Assembly (NCBI RefSeq): GCF_017308075.1
Contig: NZ_JAFKFX010000056.1
Location: forward strand, 1 to 35,547
DNA: 35,547 nucleotides
Source: Allobosea sp.
GTDB lineage: Bacteria; Pseudomonadota; Alphaproteobacteria; Rhizobiales; Beijerinckiaceae
Direction: 5' to 3'
Part shown: positions 24,629 through 32,479 of the stretch, piece after piece
Position numbering within the stretch: the first letter of the stretch is position 1
Layout: each line of letters opens with the position of its first letter
Notes under the pieces: model-generated
Databases searched by the model: none
What the model was told of the DNA's origin: nothing
The model's input: only the letters and a program-made list of their open reading frames with translations
Position numbers and translations under genes: made by a program

Positions 24629-25263
24629 GACGCGTTCGCCTTCGGTGACAAAGCGAGCAGCGCGGCCTCAGCCCTCGCCAGGAAATCCTGCTTCGTCTCG
24701 CCCTCGGCGACGGACAGGGCCGCGCCGAAGGTGACGGTGCAGACCAGTGGGACCGGCACGAACTCGCCCTTGGGCATGACGCGGTTGAGATTGTCGATCC
24801 AGACCGGCACGAGCGCCACGTTCGGGCGCACCTGCGCCAGATGGAACAGCCCGCTCTTGAACGGCAGCAGCGGCGCCTCCGTGGTGTTGCGCGTGCCTTC
24901 CGGGAAGACGATGAGGGACGAACCAGCATCGAGCGCTTCACTCATCTGGACGATCGGATCGCTCGTTCGGGTGGTGGGGTCGCGGTCGATCAGGACGGCG
25001 TTGAAGACATCGCGGCCGATGAAGCGTCGAAGGCCGCTCTTCAGCCAGTAGTCGCTGCCGGCGACCGGCCGGGTCGCGAAGCGCAGGCGCCGCGGCAGCA
25101 CGGTCCAGATCAGGACGAAATCGCCGTGGCTGGCATGGTTGGCGAAATAGACTCGCTGTTCGTCGGTCGGTGCGATGCCGTCCCAGCGCCCGCGGACCGC
25201 CGTGATGAAGCGAGCAAAGAACAGAATGAGCGCACCAGCCAGGCCGGCTCCGATTTCGCGCAT
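24625..25263 (-). CDS. Lysophospholipid acyltransferase (PlsC family)
   Basis: A 212-residue 1-acylglycerol-3-phosphate acyltransferase-type enzyme. A single N-terminal membrane segment (IGAGLAGALILFFARFITAV) precedes the catalytic motif NHASHGDFV (N-H-x4-D) near residue 38. FPEGTRN, the acceptor phosphate site, lies near residue 115. ATG 25263 has GGTGGGGGG just upstream. The protein should acylate lysophosphatidic acid or another lysolipid, feeding CdsA next in the operon. It is the first gene of the four-gene lipid cluster. Upstream in-frame ATGs exist but would run back through the decayed moaA fragment. Confidence 0.9.
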   Translation of the reverse strand: MREIGAGLAGALILFFARFITAVRGRWDGIAPTDEQRVYFANHASHGDFVLIWTVLPRRLRFATRPVAGSDYWLKSGLRRFIGRDVFNAVLIDRDPTTRTSDPIVQMSEALDAGSSLIVFPEGTRNTTEAPLLPFKSGLFHLAQVRPNVALVPVWIDNLNRVMPKGEFVPVPLVCTVTFGAALSVAEGETKQDFLARAEAALLALSPKANAS

Positions 25264-25339
25264 TCCCCCCACCCGATTGCAGCCTTGCGATGACGTAGCG
25301 TTCATAGCTAACGCTGTCGACATTGCGGGAGTCTGAGGC

Positions 25340-25494
25340 GATTTCGAGGACTGCCACCGCACACGGCTGGGCTGCACTCTCCATGTGTGCCTCGCCGACC
25401 TGCTCGCTCCGCTCCACCCGCTGCAGACGGCGCCCTGCTCTACCGGAAGATGGAGGAGGCAATCTCGCGCAAGCCCAAGGGCCACCCGTTTTGA
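25340..25494 (+). pseudogene. Decayed 3' fragment of a moaA gene
   Basis: The plus strand encodes a broken copy of the MoaA C-terminus. From 25340 it reads DFEDCHRTRLGC and LHVCL, matching [13 protein letters not shown] and LYMCLG. From 25426, in another frame, it reads [21 protein letters not shown] followed by a stop, against [21 protein letters not shown] in the intact gene. A 24-base stretch (25462-25485) is identical to 22540-22563. The first cysteine of the cluster motif is lost, the frame breaks in between, and no start or 5' part exists. It is therefore a remnant, either of a former second moaA or of a local duplication about 2.9 kb from the live gene. Confidence 0.8.
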
Positions 25495-25653
25495 AAGTCC
25501 CGAAGTTGAATTAGGCTGCAACATCGACGGGGCGGCCGAGTGGATGCCTGCGGGCTGGAATCCAGTTATGATAGGCGTAGGCTTGACCCGGGTCCTAAAC
25601 TTCGCCGGCGTTCGCCCATCTTGCCTGCACGAAGACAGTCGATGGAGGTTGAT

Positions 25654-25908
25654 ATGAAGCTCCCGATCACATTGGCGGCGCTGGCGATCGCATTCGTCGG
25701 CACGAGCACAGAAGAGGCCGGCGCGGTCGTCTACTGCACCTATATCGGCTATCCCGTCGGCTGTGTCGCCAGGCCCGGCGTGGCCCTGGCACCACGGCCG
25801 GTGGCGCGCGCCGTCGCGACGCCCGGCGTCGGCGCCCCGGGCGTCGGCGTGAGGCCGGGGACCCCGATGAACCGCGGCGGCCCGGTCAACCGGGCCGGCA
25901 GGCGCTAA
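25654..25908 (+). CDS. Small secreted protein with Gly-Val-Pro-rich tail
   Basis: An 84-residue exported protein. The ATG follows GGAGGTTGAT, an excellent ribosome site. A signal peptide (MKLPITLAALAIAFVGTSTE, cleavage near AGA-V) is followed by VVYCTYIGYPVGCVARPGVA with two cysteines that may form a disulfide. The low-complexity tail contains VGAPGVGVRPGTPMNRGGPV. Short proteins of this pattern (VVYC...GC(V)xRP, then GV repeats and MNRGGPVNR) occur widely in Hyphomicrobiales, often in several copies, and have no known role. It stands alone between the moaA remnant and an AI-2E-type transporter. Confidence 0.82.
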   Translation: MKLPITLAALAIAFVGTSTEEAGAVVYCTYIGYPVGCVARPGVALAPRPVARAVATPGVGAPGVGVRPGTPMNRGGPVNRAGRR

Positions 25909-26040
25909 AAGCGTCGGCTCCGCGGCAGCTGCGGAGCAGCGCCTCCTCTTCGCTCTGCTAAGGACGGGCCACGACCATTCCGGCCGGGCCGCGCCGAAGA
26001 GGCGCGGGCTCGCCCAAGGATCTGATCGAGGAACAGATCG

Positions 26041-27114
26041 ATGGACAGGAAGGCGCCGGAAACCGGCCAGGCGTTCCCGGTCTCGACCATCATCGACACG
26101 GCGATCCGGGTCGGGCTCGTGGCCATCCTGGCCTATGCCGGCGCCCGCATCATCCTGCCCTTCGTCTTTCTGCTGATCTGGTCGGCGATCCTGTCCGTGA
26201 TGCTCTACCCGCTGCATCGCCGCCTGGCGCCGCGGCTCGGCAACCGTTGGTCGGCCCTGCTGATCGGCGTGCTCGGCGTCACGCTGTTGCTGGGGCCGAC
26301 GGCGCTCATGGTAACGTCCCTGGCGACCTGGCTCTACTCGCTGATCTCGAGCCTGCAGGGCCAGGACCTGAGCTTTCCGCCGGCGCCGCTCTGGCTCGAA
26401 GGCGTACCGGTGATTGGCGCGAAACTGGCGGAGAACTGGACGCTCATCGCCGCCAATCTGCCAGCTGTCCTGGCGAAATACGGACACCTGCTGACGGGCC
26501 CGCTCGCCTGGCTGGGCTCGTTCGCGGGCCGGCTGGTGATCGGCGAATTGTCGTTCATCGTTTCATTCGCGATCGCCGCCGTCCTCCTCGCCTATGGCCT
26601 GGATGCCGCTGCCCTGGTCCGGCGCGTGCTGCTGCGTGTGACGGGAAGCCAGGAGCGGACGGAGCGATTGGCCAACCTGACCGCGGCGACGATCCGCGGC
26701 GTCGGCCTCGGCGTGGTCGGCGTCGCCCTGGTCCAGTCGTTTCTGCTGGGGCTCGGCTTCTTCGCGATCGGGCTGCAGGCCGCCGGCCCGCTGACGCTCG
26801 TCGCCTTGTTGCTCGGCATCATCCAGATTCCGCTGATCCTGCTGACGCTGCCGGTCGTCGCCTATGTCTTCTTTACCGAACCGACGCAGCCGGCGGTGAT
26901 CTTCCTGATCTGGAACGTCGTCGCCGGGCTCAGCGACAACGTTCTCAGGCCGCTATTGCTCGGCCGGGGGCTGGAAGTCCCGATGCCTATCATCCTGTTC
27001 GGTGTGATCGGGGGCATGATCGCCGAGGGGCTTCTCGGCCTGTTCGTCGGCCCCGTCCTCCTCGCCGTCAGCTATGTGCTGCTGCTGGAATGGCTGGAGC
27101 AGCGCCCGGGCTGA
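26041..27114 (+). CDS. AI-2E family transporter (PF01594-type permease)
   Basis: A 357-residue inner-membrane protein with about eight helices. An N-terminal pair (VGLVAILAYAGARIILPFVF then LLIWSAILSVMLYPLHR) is followed by a soluble stretch of amphipathic helices (residues 110-165). The conserved C-terminal core includes LLLGIIQIPLILLTLPVVAY and NVVAGLSDNVLRPLLLGRG, with IILFGVIGGMIAEGLLGLFV typical of the family. Despite the name, members carry out varied jobs, including autoinducer export and Na+/H+ antiport, so the substrate is open. AGGAACAG precedes the ATG by a few bases. It appears monocistronic. Confidence 0.9.
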   Translation: MDRKAPETGQAFPVSTIIDTAIRVGLVAILAYAGARIILPFVFLLIWSAILSVMLYPLHRRLAPRLGNRWSALLIGVLGVTLLLGPTALMVTSLATWLYSLISSLQGQDLSFPPAPLWLEGVPVIGAKLAENWTLIAANLPAVLAKYGHLLTGPLAWLGSFAGRLVIGELSFIVSFAIAAVLLAYGLDAAALVRRVLLRVTGSQERTERLANLTAATIRGVGLGVVGVALVQSFLLGLGFFAIGLQAAGPLTLVALLLGIIQIPLILLTLPVVAYVFFTEPTQPAVIFLIWNVVAGLSDNVLRPLLLGRGLEVPMPIILFGVIGGMIAEGLLGLFVGPVLLAVSYVLLLEWLEQRPG

Positions 27115-27248
27115 CCTGCCATCCGGCCTGGGCCGAACCGCCCCGCACCTTCTCCTTTCGCGCCATTGCCGCTTGCCGTCCGCTCCTTGTGCACTAGTAT
27201 ACATGCCAAGGTCGCAGCAAAAATGGACCGAGACAGAGGGAACGGGAC

Positions 27249-28433
27249 ATGGCCAATCCGACACGACGCAGTGTGATCGCCGGCGCCTCCAGCCTAGCCG
27301 CCCTGCATGCAGGGGGCGCCTTCGCCCAGGGCGCGATGCCTTCGAGCCCGGTGATGCTCAACATCATCGACGTCGCCGGCAATCTGCAGCTGACGCAGAT
27401 CTCGATCGAGAAATTCGCGAAGGACAATCCGAAGCTGATCTCGCGGCTGAATTTTTCGCGAGCCCCCTCGCCGGAACTGCCGGCCAAGCTCAAGGCGCAG
27501 CAGGACGCCAACCGCGTCGACATCGACATGGTGCTGACCGGGCCGGGTGCGATGTCGGACGGGATCCAGCAGGGGCTATGGGTCGACGTCTGGAAGGCGC
27601 ACACTGCGAGCCTGCCCAAGGCCGAGGATGTCTATCACGAGCAGGCGCTGATGATGCAGCGCAATTTCGGCCAGAACGAAGGCGTCGCCGTGGTCTATTC
27701 GCCGTCCGGGCCGCTGTTCGAATACATGCCCGACAAGCTCAAGACAGTGCCGAAGACGGCCGAGGAGTTCCTCGCCTATGTGAAGCAGAACCCGAACCGC
27801 TTCACCTATGCCCGCCCGCTCAATTCCGGCCCCGGCTGGACCTTCCTGCAGGGCATGCCCTACATCCTCGGCGACAGCGACCCGACCGACCCGATGAACG
27901 GCTGGGCCAAGAGCTGGGCCTATCTCAAGGAGCTCGGCACGGCGATCGACTACTATCCGACCGGCACCGCCGCGACGATGAAGGAGCTCGGCGACGGCAC
28001 GCGCGACTGCATCGTCTCGACGCTGGGCTGGGATATCAACCCGCGCGCGCTGGGCATCGTGCCGAAGGGGGCCAAGGTCTTCACCATCGCCAACACGCAC
28101 TGGATTCCGGACACCCAGTTCATGTGCATCCCGAAAGGCGTGGCGGCGGCCAAGATCCCGGTGATCCTGGCGCTGATGTCGCATCTGCTGAAGCCGGAAT
28201 CGCAGGCGGCGACCTATGACAAGGGCTATTTCTATCCCGGCCCGGCGATCAAGGGCGTGACCCTCGCCATGGCGCCGCAGGAGAGCCAGGACGTGCTGAA
28301 GGAGTTCGGCCGGCCCGAATATGACGGGCTGATCGCCAGCCTGCCGACCCGCCCACCATTGACGCCGGAACGCCTGGTCGCCGCCTTCCGGCGCTGGGAC
28401 CAGGAGATCGGCGCCGGGCGCGCGCCGAAGTGA
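27249..28433 (+). CDS. Tat-exported ABC-type solute-binding protein
   Basis: A 394-residue periplasmic binding protein. The signal NPTRRSVIAGASSLAALHAG contains a twin-arginine motif and cleavage follows AFA-Q. The rest has the two-lobed type II binding-protein pattern: NLQLTQISIEKFAKDNPKL, DIDMVLTGPGAMSDGIQQGL, VAVVYSPSGPLFEY and MCIPKGVAAAKIPVILALMS. It resembles the spermidine/putrescine-like extracellular solute-binding group. Two dehydrogenases follow, the first after 10 bases, so it is the first gene of a three-gene operon. No permease or ATPase gene is adjacent, so the transport partner is elsewhere or the protein acts as a sensor. Ligand unknown; a sugar-like compound is suggested by the neighbours. 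Confidence 0.85.
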   Translation: MANPTRRSVIAGASSLAALHAGGAFAQGAMPSSPVMLNIIDVAGNLQLTQISIEKFAKDNPKLISRLNFSRAPSPELPAKLKAQQDANRVDIDMVLTGPGAMSDGIQQGLWVDVWKAHTASLPKAEDVYHEQALMMQRNFGQNEGVAVVYSPSGPLFEYMPDKLKTVPKTAEEFLAYVKQNPNRFTYARPLNSGPGWTFLQGMPYILGDSDPTDPMNGWAKSWAYLKELGTAIDYYPTGTAATMKELGDGTRDCIVSTLGWDINPRALGIVPKGAKVFTIANTHWIPDTQFMCIPKGVAAAKIPVILALMSHLLKPESQAATYDKGYFYPGPAIKGVTLAMAPQESQDVLKEFGRPEYDGLIASLPTRPPLTPERLVAAFRRWDQEIGAGRAPK

Positions 28434-28443
28434 GAGGCGGCGA

Positions 28444-29466
28444 ATGCGTTTCGCCGCCATAGGCCTCGACCATCGCCATATCTACCATATGGTCGGTGGC
28501 CTGCTGGACGCCGGCGCGGACTGCGCCGGCTTCGATCCTGCGACCAGCGATCCGCGCGTGCTCGCCGGCTTCCGCGAGCGCTTCCCGCAGCTCGCGGAGG
28601 CGCGAGCTGACGAGCTGCTTGACGATCCGACGATAGAGCTGGTCGTCTGTGCCGTCATCCCCTCCGAGCGCGGGCCGCTCGCGATCAGGGCGATGCGCGC
28701 TGGCAAGGATGTGATGGTCGACAAGCCGGGCGTCACCTCCTTCGAGCAACTCGCGGCGGTCGAGCACGCCGTCGCCGAAACGGGCCGGATCTTCTCGGTC
28801 TGCTTCTCCGAGCGCTTCATCGTCCCTTCGACGATCGTCGCCGGCAAATTGATCGCCGATGGCGCGATCGGACGGATCGTCCAGACCCTGGGCCTCGGCC
28901 CGCACCGGCTCAACCGGGCGATCAGGCCGGACTGGTTCTTCGACAAGCAGTATTTCGGCGGCATCCTGACCGACATCGCCTCGCACCAGATCGACCAGTT
29001 CCTGCATTTCACCGGCTCGCAGGATGCCGAAATCGTCGCCTCCGGCGTTGGCCATTTCGGCGCGCCCGACCTGCCGGATTTCGAGGATTTCGGCGAGGTG
29101 CTGCTGCGCAGCGACCGGGCTAGCGGCTATATTCGCGTCGACTGGTTCACTGCCGACGGGCTCCCGACCTGGGGCGACGGACGGCTCACCATCCTCGGCA
29201 CCGAGGGCACGATCGAGCTGCGCAAATATCTCGACATCGCGGGCCGGCCGGGCACCGACCATCTCTTTCTGGTCGACAAGGCCGGCACCCGCCATATCGA
29301 CGCCTCCGGCGAGCCTCTGACCTATTTCCGCGACCTCGTCGCGGATGTCACAAATCGCAGCGAGCGGGCGGTCACGCAAAGACATGTCTTCACGGTCTGC
29401 CGGCTCGCCCTGCATGCGCAGGACCGGGCCGTACGCTTGCCGATCGGAGGAACCGAAGCGAAATGA
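28444..29466 (+). CDS. Gfo/Idh/MocA family oxidoreductase (1)
   Basis: A 340-residue NAD(P)-dependent dehydrogenase. The Rossmann start is unusual: FAAIGLDHRHIYHMVGGLLD lacks the ordinary G-x-G-x-x-G/A but has the GLDHRHIY form seen in a subgroup. The catalytic lysine is in VDKPGVTS (in place of the common EKP). The C-terminal sheet domain carries GGILTDIASHQIDQFLHFTG with the His/Asp of the active site. The family oxidises or reduces sugars, inositols and amino sugars. GAGAGGCGG precedes the ATG, ten bases after the binding-protein stop, and its own stop overlaps the next start (ATGA). Two different dehydrogenases in tandem suggest successive or paired redox steps on one substrate. Confidence 0.88.
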   Translation: MRFAAIGLDHRHIYHMVGGLLDAGADCAGFDPATSDPRVLAGFRERFPQLAEARADELLDDPTIELVVCAVIPSERGPLAIRAMRAGKDVMVDKPGVTSFEQLAAVEHAVAETGRIFSVCFSERFIVPSTIVAGKLIADGAIGRIVQTLGLGPHRLNRAIRPDWFFDKQYFGGILTDIASHQIDQFLHFTGSQDAEIVASGVGHFGAPDLPDFEDFGEVLLRSDRASGYIRVDWFTADGLPTWGDGRLTILGTEGTIELRKYLDIAGRPGTDHLFLVDKAGTRHIDASGEPLTYFRDLVADVTNRSERAVTQRHVFTVCRLALHAQDRAVRLPIGGTEAK

Positions 29467-30467
29467 CACGCAAGATCGGCATCGCCGTCATCGGGTTGGG
29501 GCCGGCCGCCCTGCCCCATTCGCGCAGCCTCCTCGACCTGGCGGAGCGGGTCGATGTCCGGCATGTCGTCAGCCGCTCGCTGCAGCGGTTGGACGCCTAC
29601 CGCCAGCAATTCCCCTTTCCGGGCACGACCGAGATCGAGGCGGCGCTCGCCGACCCCGCCGTCGAAGCGGTGCTCGTGCTCACACCCCCTTCCAGCCATC
29701 TCGCGGTTTCGGAGCGCTGCCTTGCGGCCGGCAAGCATGTGCTGGTCGAGAAGCCGCTCGAGCTGACGGCCGCGCGGGGCCGGGAACTCGTCGCGGCGGC
29801 GAGGCAGGCCGGCAAGGTGCTGGGCGTCGTGCTGCAGCACCGTTTCCGGCCTGCGAGCCAGCGCCTGAAGGCGGCGCTCGACGCTGGCGAGCTCGGCGAG
29901 GTCGAGGCCGCGCTGCTGCAGGTGCCGTGGTGGCGGCCGCAATCCTATTACGACGAGCCGGGCCGCGGCACGCTCGCTCGCGACGGAGGCGGCGTGCTGC
30001 TGACGCAGGCGATCCACTCGCTCGACCTGTTCCGCTCGCTGGTCGGCGTCTCCCGCGTCGTCGCCGCCCAGATCCGCACCACCGGGCTGCACAGGATGGA
30101 GACCGAGGACTATGTCGGCGCGCTGCTGGAAACCGCCAATGGCGCCCCGGCGACGCTGGTCACCACCACCGCGGCCTATCCCGGCCATCCCGAGCGCATC
30201 GAGATCATCGGCCGCCAGGGCCATGCGGCGCTGGTCGGCGGACGGCTCGAGCTCTCCTTCCTCGACGGACGCCGCGAGACCGTGGAGGCAGAGGGCAGCA
30301 CCGGCTCCGGGGCCAACATCATGGACTTCCCGCACGATGCGCACCGGGCGGTGATCGCGGACTTCCTCGATGCGATCGAGAGCGAGGGCGAGCCCGTCGT
30401 CACCGGCGAGGAAGCGCTGGCCTCCCAGCGGCTGATCGACGCGATCCTGCTGGCGGGCCGGCGCTGA
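29463..30467 (+). CDS. Gfo/Idh/MocA family oxidoreductase (2)
   Basis: A 334-residue dehydrogenase coupled to the preceding one by a four-base overlap. The Rossmann motif is IGIAVIGLGPAALPHSRSLL, the catalytic lysine is in VEKPLELTAARG near residue 97, and the active-site stretch is GGVLLTQAIHSLDLFRSLVG. After that comes the usual mixed sheet ending in IMDFPHDAHRAVIADFLDAI and TGEEALASQRLIDAI. Compared with its neighbour it has the canonical EKP motif, so the two are not a recent duplication. It likely oxidises a sugar- or polyol-like intermediate; the substrate cannot be read from sequence. It ends 27 bases before the convergent chemoreceptor gene. Confidence 0.9.
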   Translation: MTRKIGIAVIGLGPAALPHSRSLLDLAERVDVRHVVSRSLQRLDAYRQQFPFPGTTEIEAALADPAVEAVLVLTPPSSHLAVSERCLAAGKHVLVEKPLELTAARGRELVAAARQAGKVLGVVLQHRFRPASQRLKAALDAGELGEVEAALLQVPWWRPQSYYDEPGRGTLARDGGGVLLTQAIHSLDLFRSLVGVSRVVAAQIRTTGLHRMETEDYVGALLETANGAPATLVTTTAAYPGHPERIEIIGRQGHAALVGGRLELSFLDGRRETVEAEGSTGSGANIMDFPHDAHRAVIADFLDAIESEGEPVVTGEEALASQRLIDAILLAGRR

Positions 30468-30494
30468 AACCGGCTCCCGCCGCGCAGCGAGGCC

Positions 30495-32264
30495 TCACAT
30501 CCGATAAGCCATGCGCACAGCGCCCCAATGGCGGCCATTGATACGCAGCGGCGCATCGACCTCGCGCATCAGCTGCATGCCGGCGCTTCCCATGTCGCGA
30601 TGATAGGACTGGACCAGGAAGGGCCTGGTCGAGCGGGCCGCCATGATGCCGGCGCGGTCGTCGAAAATGCGCCGGTCGCGGCTATAGGCCGGGTCCCAGC
30701 CGCGGTCGCCGGGGCGCTGCGGCTGCGAGTATTGCGGGTGATGTACCGGGATATAGCCGTTGCGGTCGATCGCGACGGCAAAAACCAGACGGGTATCGCT
30801 CTTCAACGCTTCGGCCAGCACCGGTGGCAGGATCTTTTGCAGGACCGGCAGGGCACGGTTGCGGAACTGCGGCGGCTCCGTATCGGGCAGAGACTGATAG
30901 TCGGTATCGAAGAGATCGTCCTCAGCAAGCTGACGCCGGCCGAGCGCATCCTCGAAGGCGAGCGCGACCTGGCGCGAGAACAGCTGCGATCTTTCGATCA
31001 GCGGGCGATAGCCGTCCTCGACCTCGGCCAGGCGCAGGCGCAGCGCCGCCGAGCCCTGGCCGTCATCATCCTCGAAGGCGATATGCAATCCAAGATCGCT
31101 GCGCGCCTTGACCCGGCATGCGAGCGCCGGCAGGCCGTCGATGGTGATCTCGCCCAGCGCGCCCAGAGGCAGGCGCAGATCTTCGGCGCAGGCGAGCAGC
31201 GTGCCGCCGAAGCCGAGATCGATGGTCTGCAAGGCGTGGCTCTGACCCGCGACCGCCAGAACGGCAGGAAGCTCGGTCGGAAACCGGTCATGCCGGCGCC
31301 GGTCGGCGAACAGCGTCTGACGCAAGGTCGGGACGAAGCGCTCGAGCAGGCCGTCAGCCTGGCGCGCGCCCTCCGACAGCGCCCGGCGCGCGCCGGCACT
31401 CTCGTCCGCCGCGGCCAGCGCAACCCGGTCGACATCGCTGACGCGCTGCTGGACCGTCTCGATGAAACGGGCCGTGACCTCGGCCGAGCGCGAAAGCTCC
31501 GCCGCCGCAGCGGCTTGTTCCTGCGAGGCCTCGCCTATCGTCGCCATCACCGGATTGACGTCGCCGACCAGACGGAAGGCATCGCTGACGAAGGAGGCCG
31601 AGCCCTGCGCGCTCAGATGCAGCCGGTCGACCCGGCCGCGAATATCCTCGACGGCGTCGCGGACTTCGAGCGAGAGCGACTTGACCTCCTGCGCCACCAC
31701 TCCGAAGCCCCGGCCGGCCTCTCCGGCGCGCGCCGCCTCGATCGTGGCGTTGAGGGCGAGCAGATTGGTCTGGCGGGCGATGTCGGCGATCGCATCGACG
31801 ATCGAGCGGATCTCGCTGGCCGCCAACGCCAGATCGCTCATCATCCGAGCCGCCTCGGCGGCGCGGGTCGCGGCGCTGTCGAGCATGTCCCTGGCGCCCA
31901 GCATCGAAGCCCCGACCCGTTCGGCCGCCTCGGAAACCTGCAGGGTGGCGCTGGCAAGCGCCGAGGAATTCGTGCTGGCGGTGAAAGTCACGTCGCGCAG
32001 CTCGGCCATGCCGCCATGAATCTCGCGCGAACGCGCTTCGGAACGGGCGGAAAACTCCTCGGCCCGGTCGAGCCCGTCATTCAGCCGGCGCATCGCGGCG
32101 ACGACGTCGTTCTCGAGTTCGTTGATGGCTTCGCCGATAGGCGGCTCGGGCTGCGCTTCCGGCGGTGCGGTCGCGACCACAGGCTCGGCCAGCGCCACCG
32201 CCCCAGTGGCCGGCATGGCAGGGCCGCCGCGGCCCAACAGACGCCGAACTGAGCGAGCAAGCAT
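30495..32264 (-). CDS. Soluble methyl-accepting chemotaxis protein with PilZ-like and C-terminal sensor domains
   Basis: A 589-residue cytoplasmic receptor with no membrane helix. The signalling coiled coil comes first (about residues 45-300), with the kinase-contact tip [20 protein letters not shown] near residues 155-178. Residues about 318-410 look like a PilZ domain: RRHDR supplies RxxxR, and DLGFGG stands where D/NxSxxG is expected, so the serine is replaced by glycine. The last 110 residues ([50 protein letters not shown]) match the C-terminal sensor module found in many alphaproteobacterial soluble receptors. The domain order suggests integration of cyclic di-GMP and another cue into chemotaxis signalling. 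ATG 32264 was preferred over one 15 codons upstream. No che genes are nearby. Confidence 0.87.
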   Translation of the reverse strand: MLARSVRRLLGRGGPAMPATGAVALAEPVVATAPPEAQPEPPIGEAINELENDVVAAMRRLNDGLDRAEEFSARSEARSREIHGGMAELRDVTFTASTNSSALASATLQVSEAAERVGASMLGARDMLDSAATRAAEAARMMSDLALAASEIRSIVDAIADIARQTNLLALNATIEAARAGEAGRGFGVVAQEVKSLSLEVRDAVEDIRGRVDRLHLSAQGSASFVSDAFRLVGDVNPVMATIGEASQEQAAAAAELSRSAEVTARFIETVQQRVSDVDRVALAAADESAGARRALSEGARQADGLLERFVPTLRQTLFADRRRHDRFPTELPAVLAVAGQSHALQTIDLGFGGTLLACAEDLRLPLGALGEITIDGLPALACRVKARSDLGLHIAFEDDDGQGSAALRLRLAEVEDGYRPLIERSQLFSRQVALAFEDALGRRQLAEDDLFDTDYQSLPDTEPPQFRNRALPVLQKILPPVLAEALKSDTRLVFAVAIDRNGYIPVHHPQYSQPQRPGDRGWDPAYSRDRRIFDDRAGIMAARSTRPFLVQSYHRDMGSAGMQLMREVDAPLRINGRHWGAVRMAYRM

Positions 32265-32385
32265 AGGCCGTTCCCGTAAAAAGGCGCATACCGGCCCAGT
32301 TTGCAGCAAACAGCGTTAACGAATCCTCTGCTGCCCTCCCTGCACCGCGCAATGGCCTCGGGCAGCGCGGCAGGTATGAGCCCAC

Positions 32386-32399
32386 CGCGCATATGCGCG
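32386..32399. promoter_or_regulatory. Perfect 14-bp palindrome between divergent genes
   Basis: CGCGCATATGCGCG is fully self-complementary and lies in the 215-base divergent region, about 120 bases from the receptor start and 80 bases from the amine-oxidase start. It could be an operator; it could also be chance in GC-alternating sequence. Confidence 0.3.
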
Positions 32400-32479
32400 C
32401 GGCGGGCATGGACCGGGACTGGCCAGCCGGACTAGATTAAGCCCGTTTTCCGGCCACGACCGGCCCGCTGCCGAGGACA

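Noticed and set aside
27197-27202. GTATAC as a GntR-type operator before the binding-protein gene
   Set aside because: The six-base palindrome lacks convincing symmetrical flanks, and no GntR gene is present in the window.
30528-32252. 574-codon plus-strand frame opposite the chemoreceptor
   Set aside because: It is the antisense shadow of an MCP gene with a clear signalling-tip motif on the minus strand.
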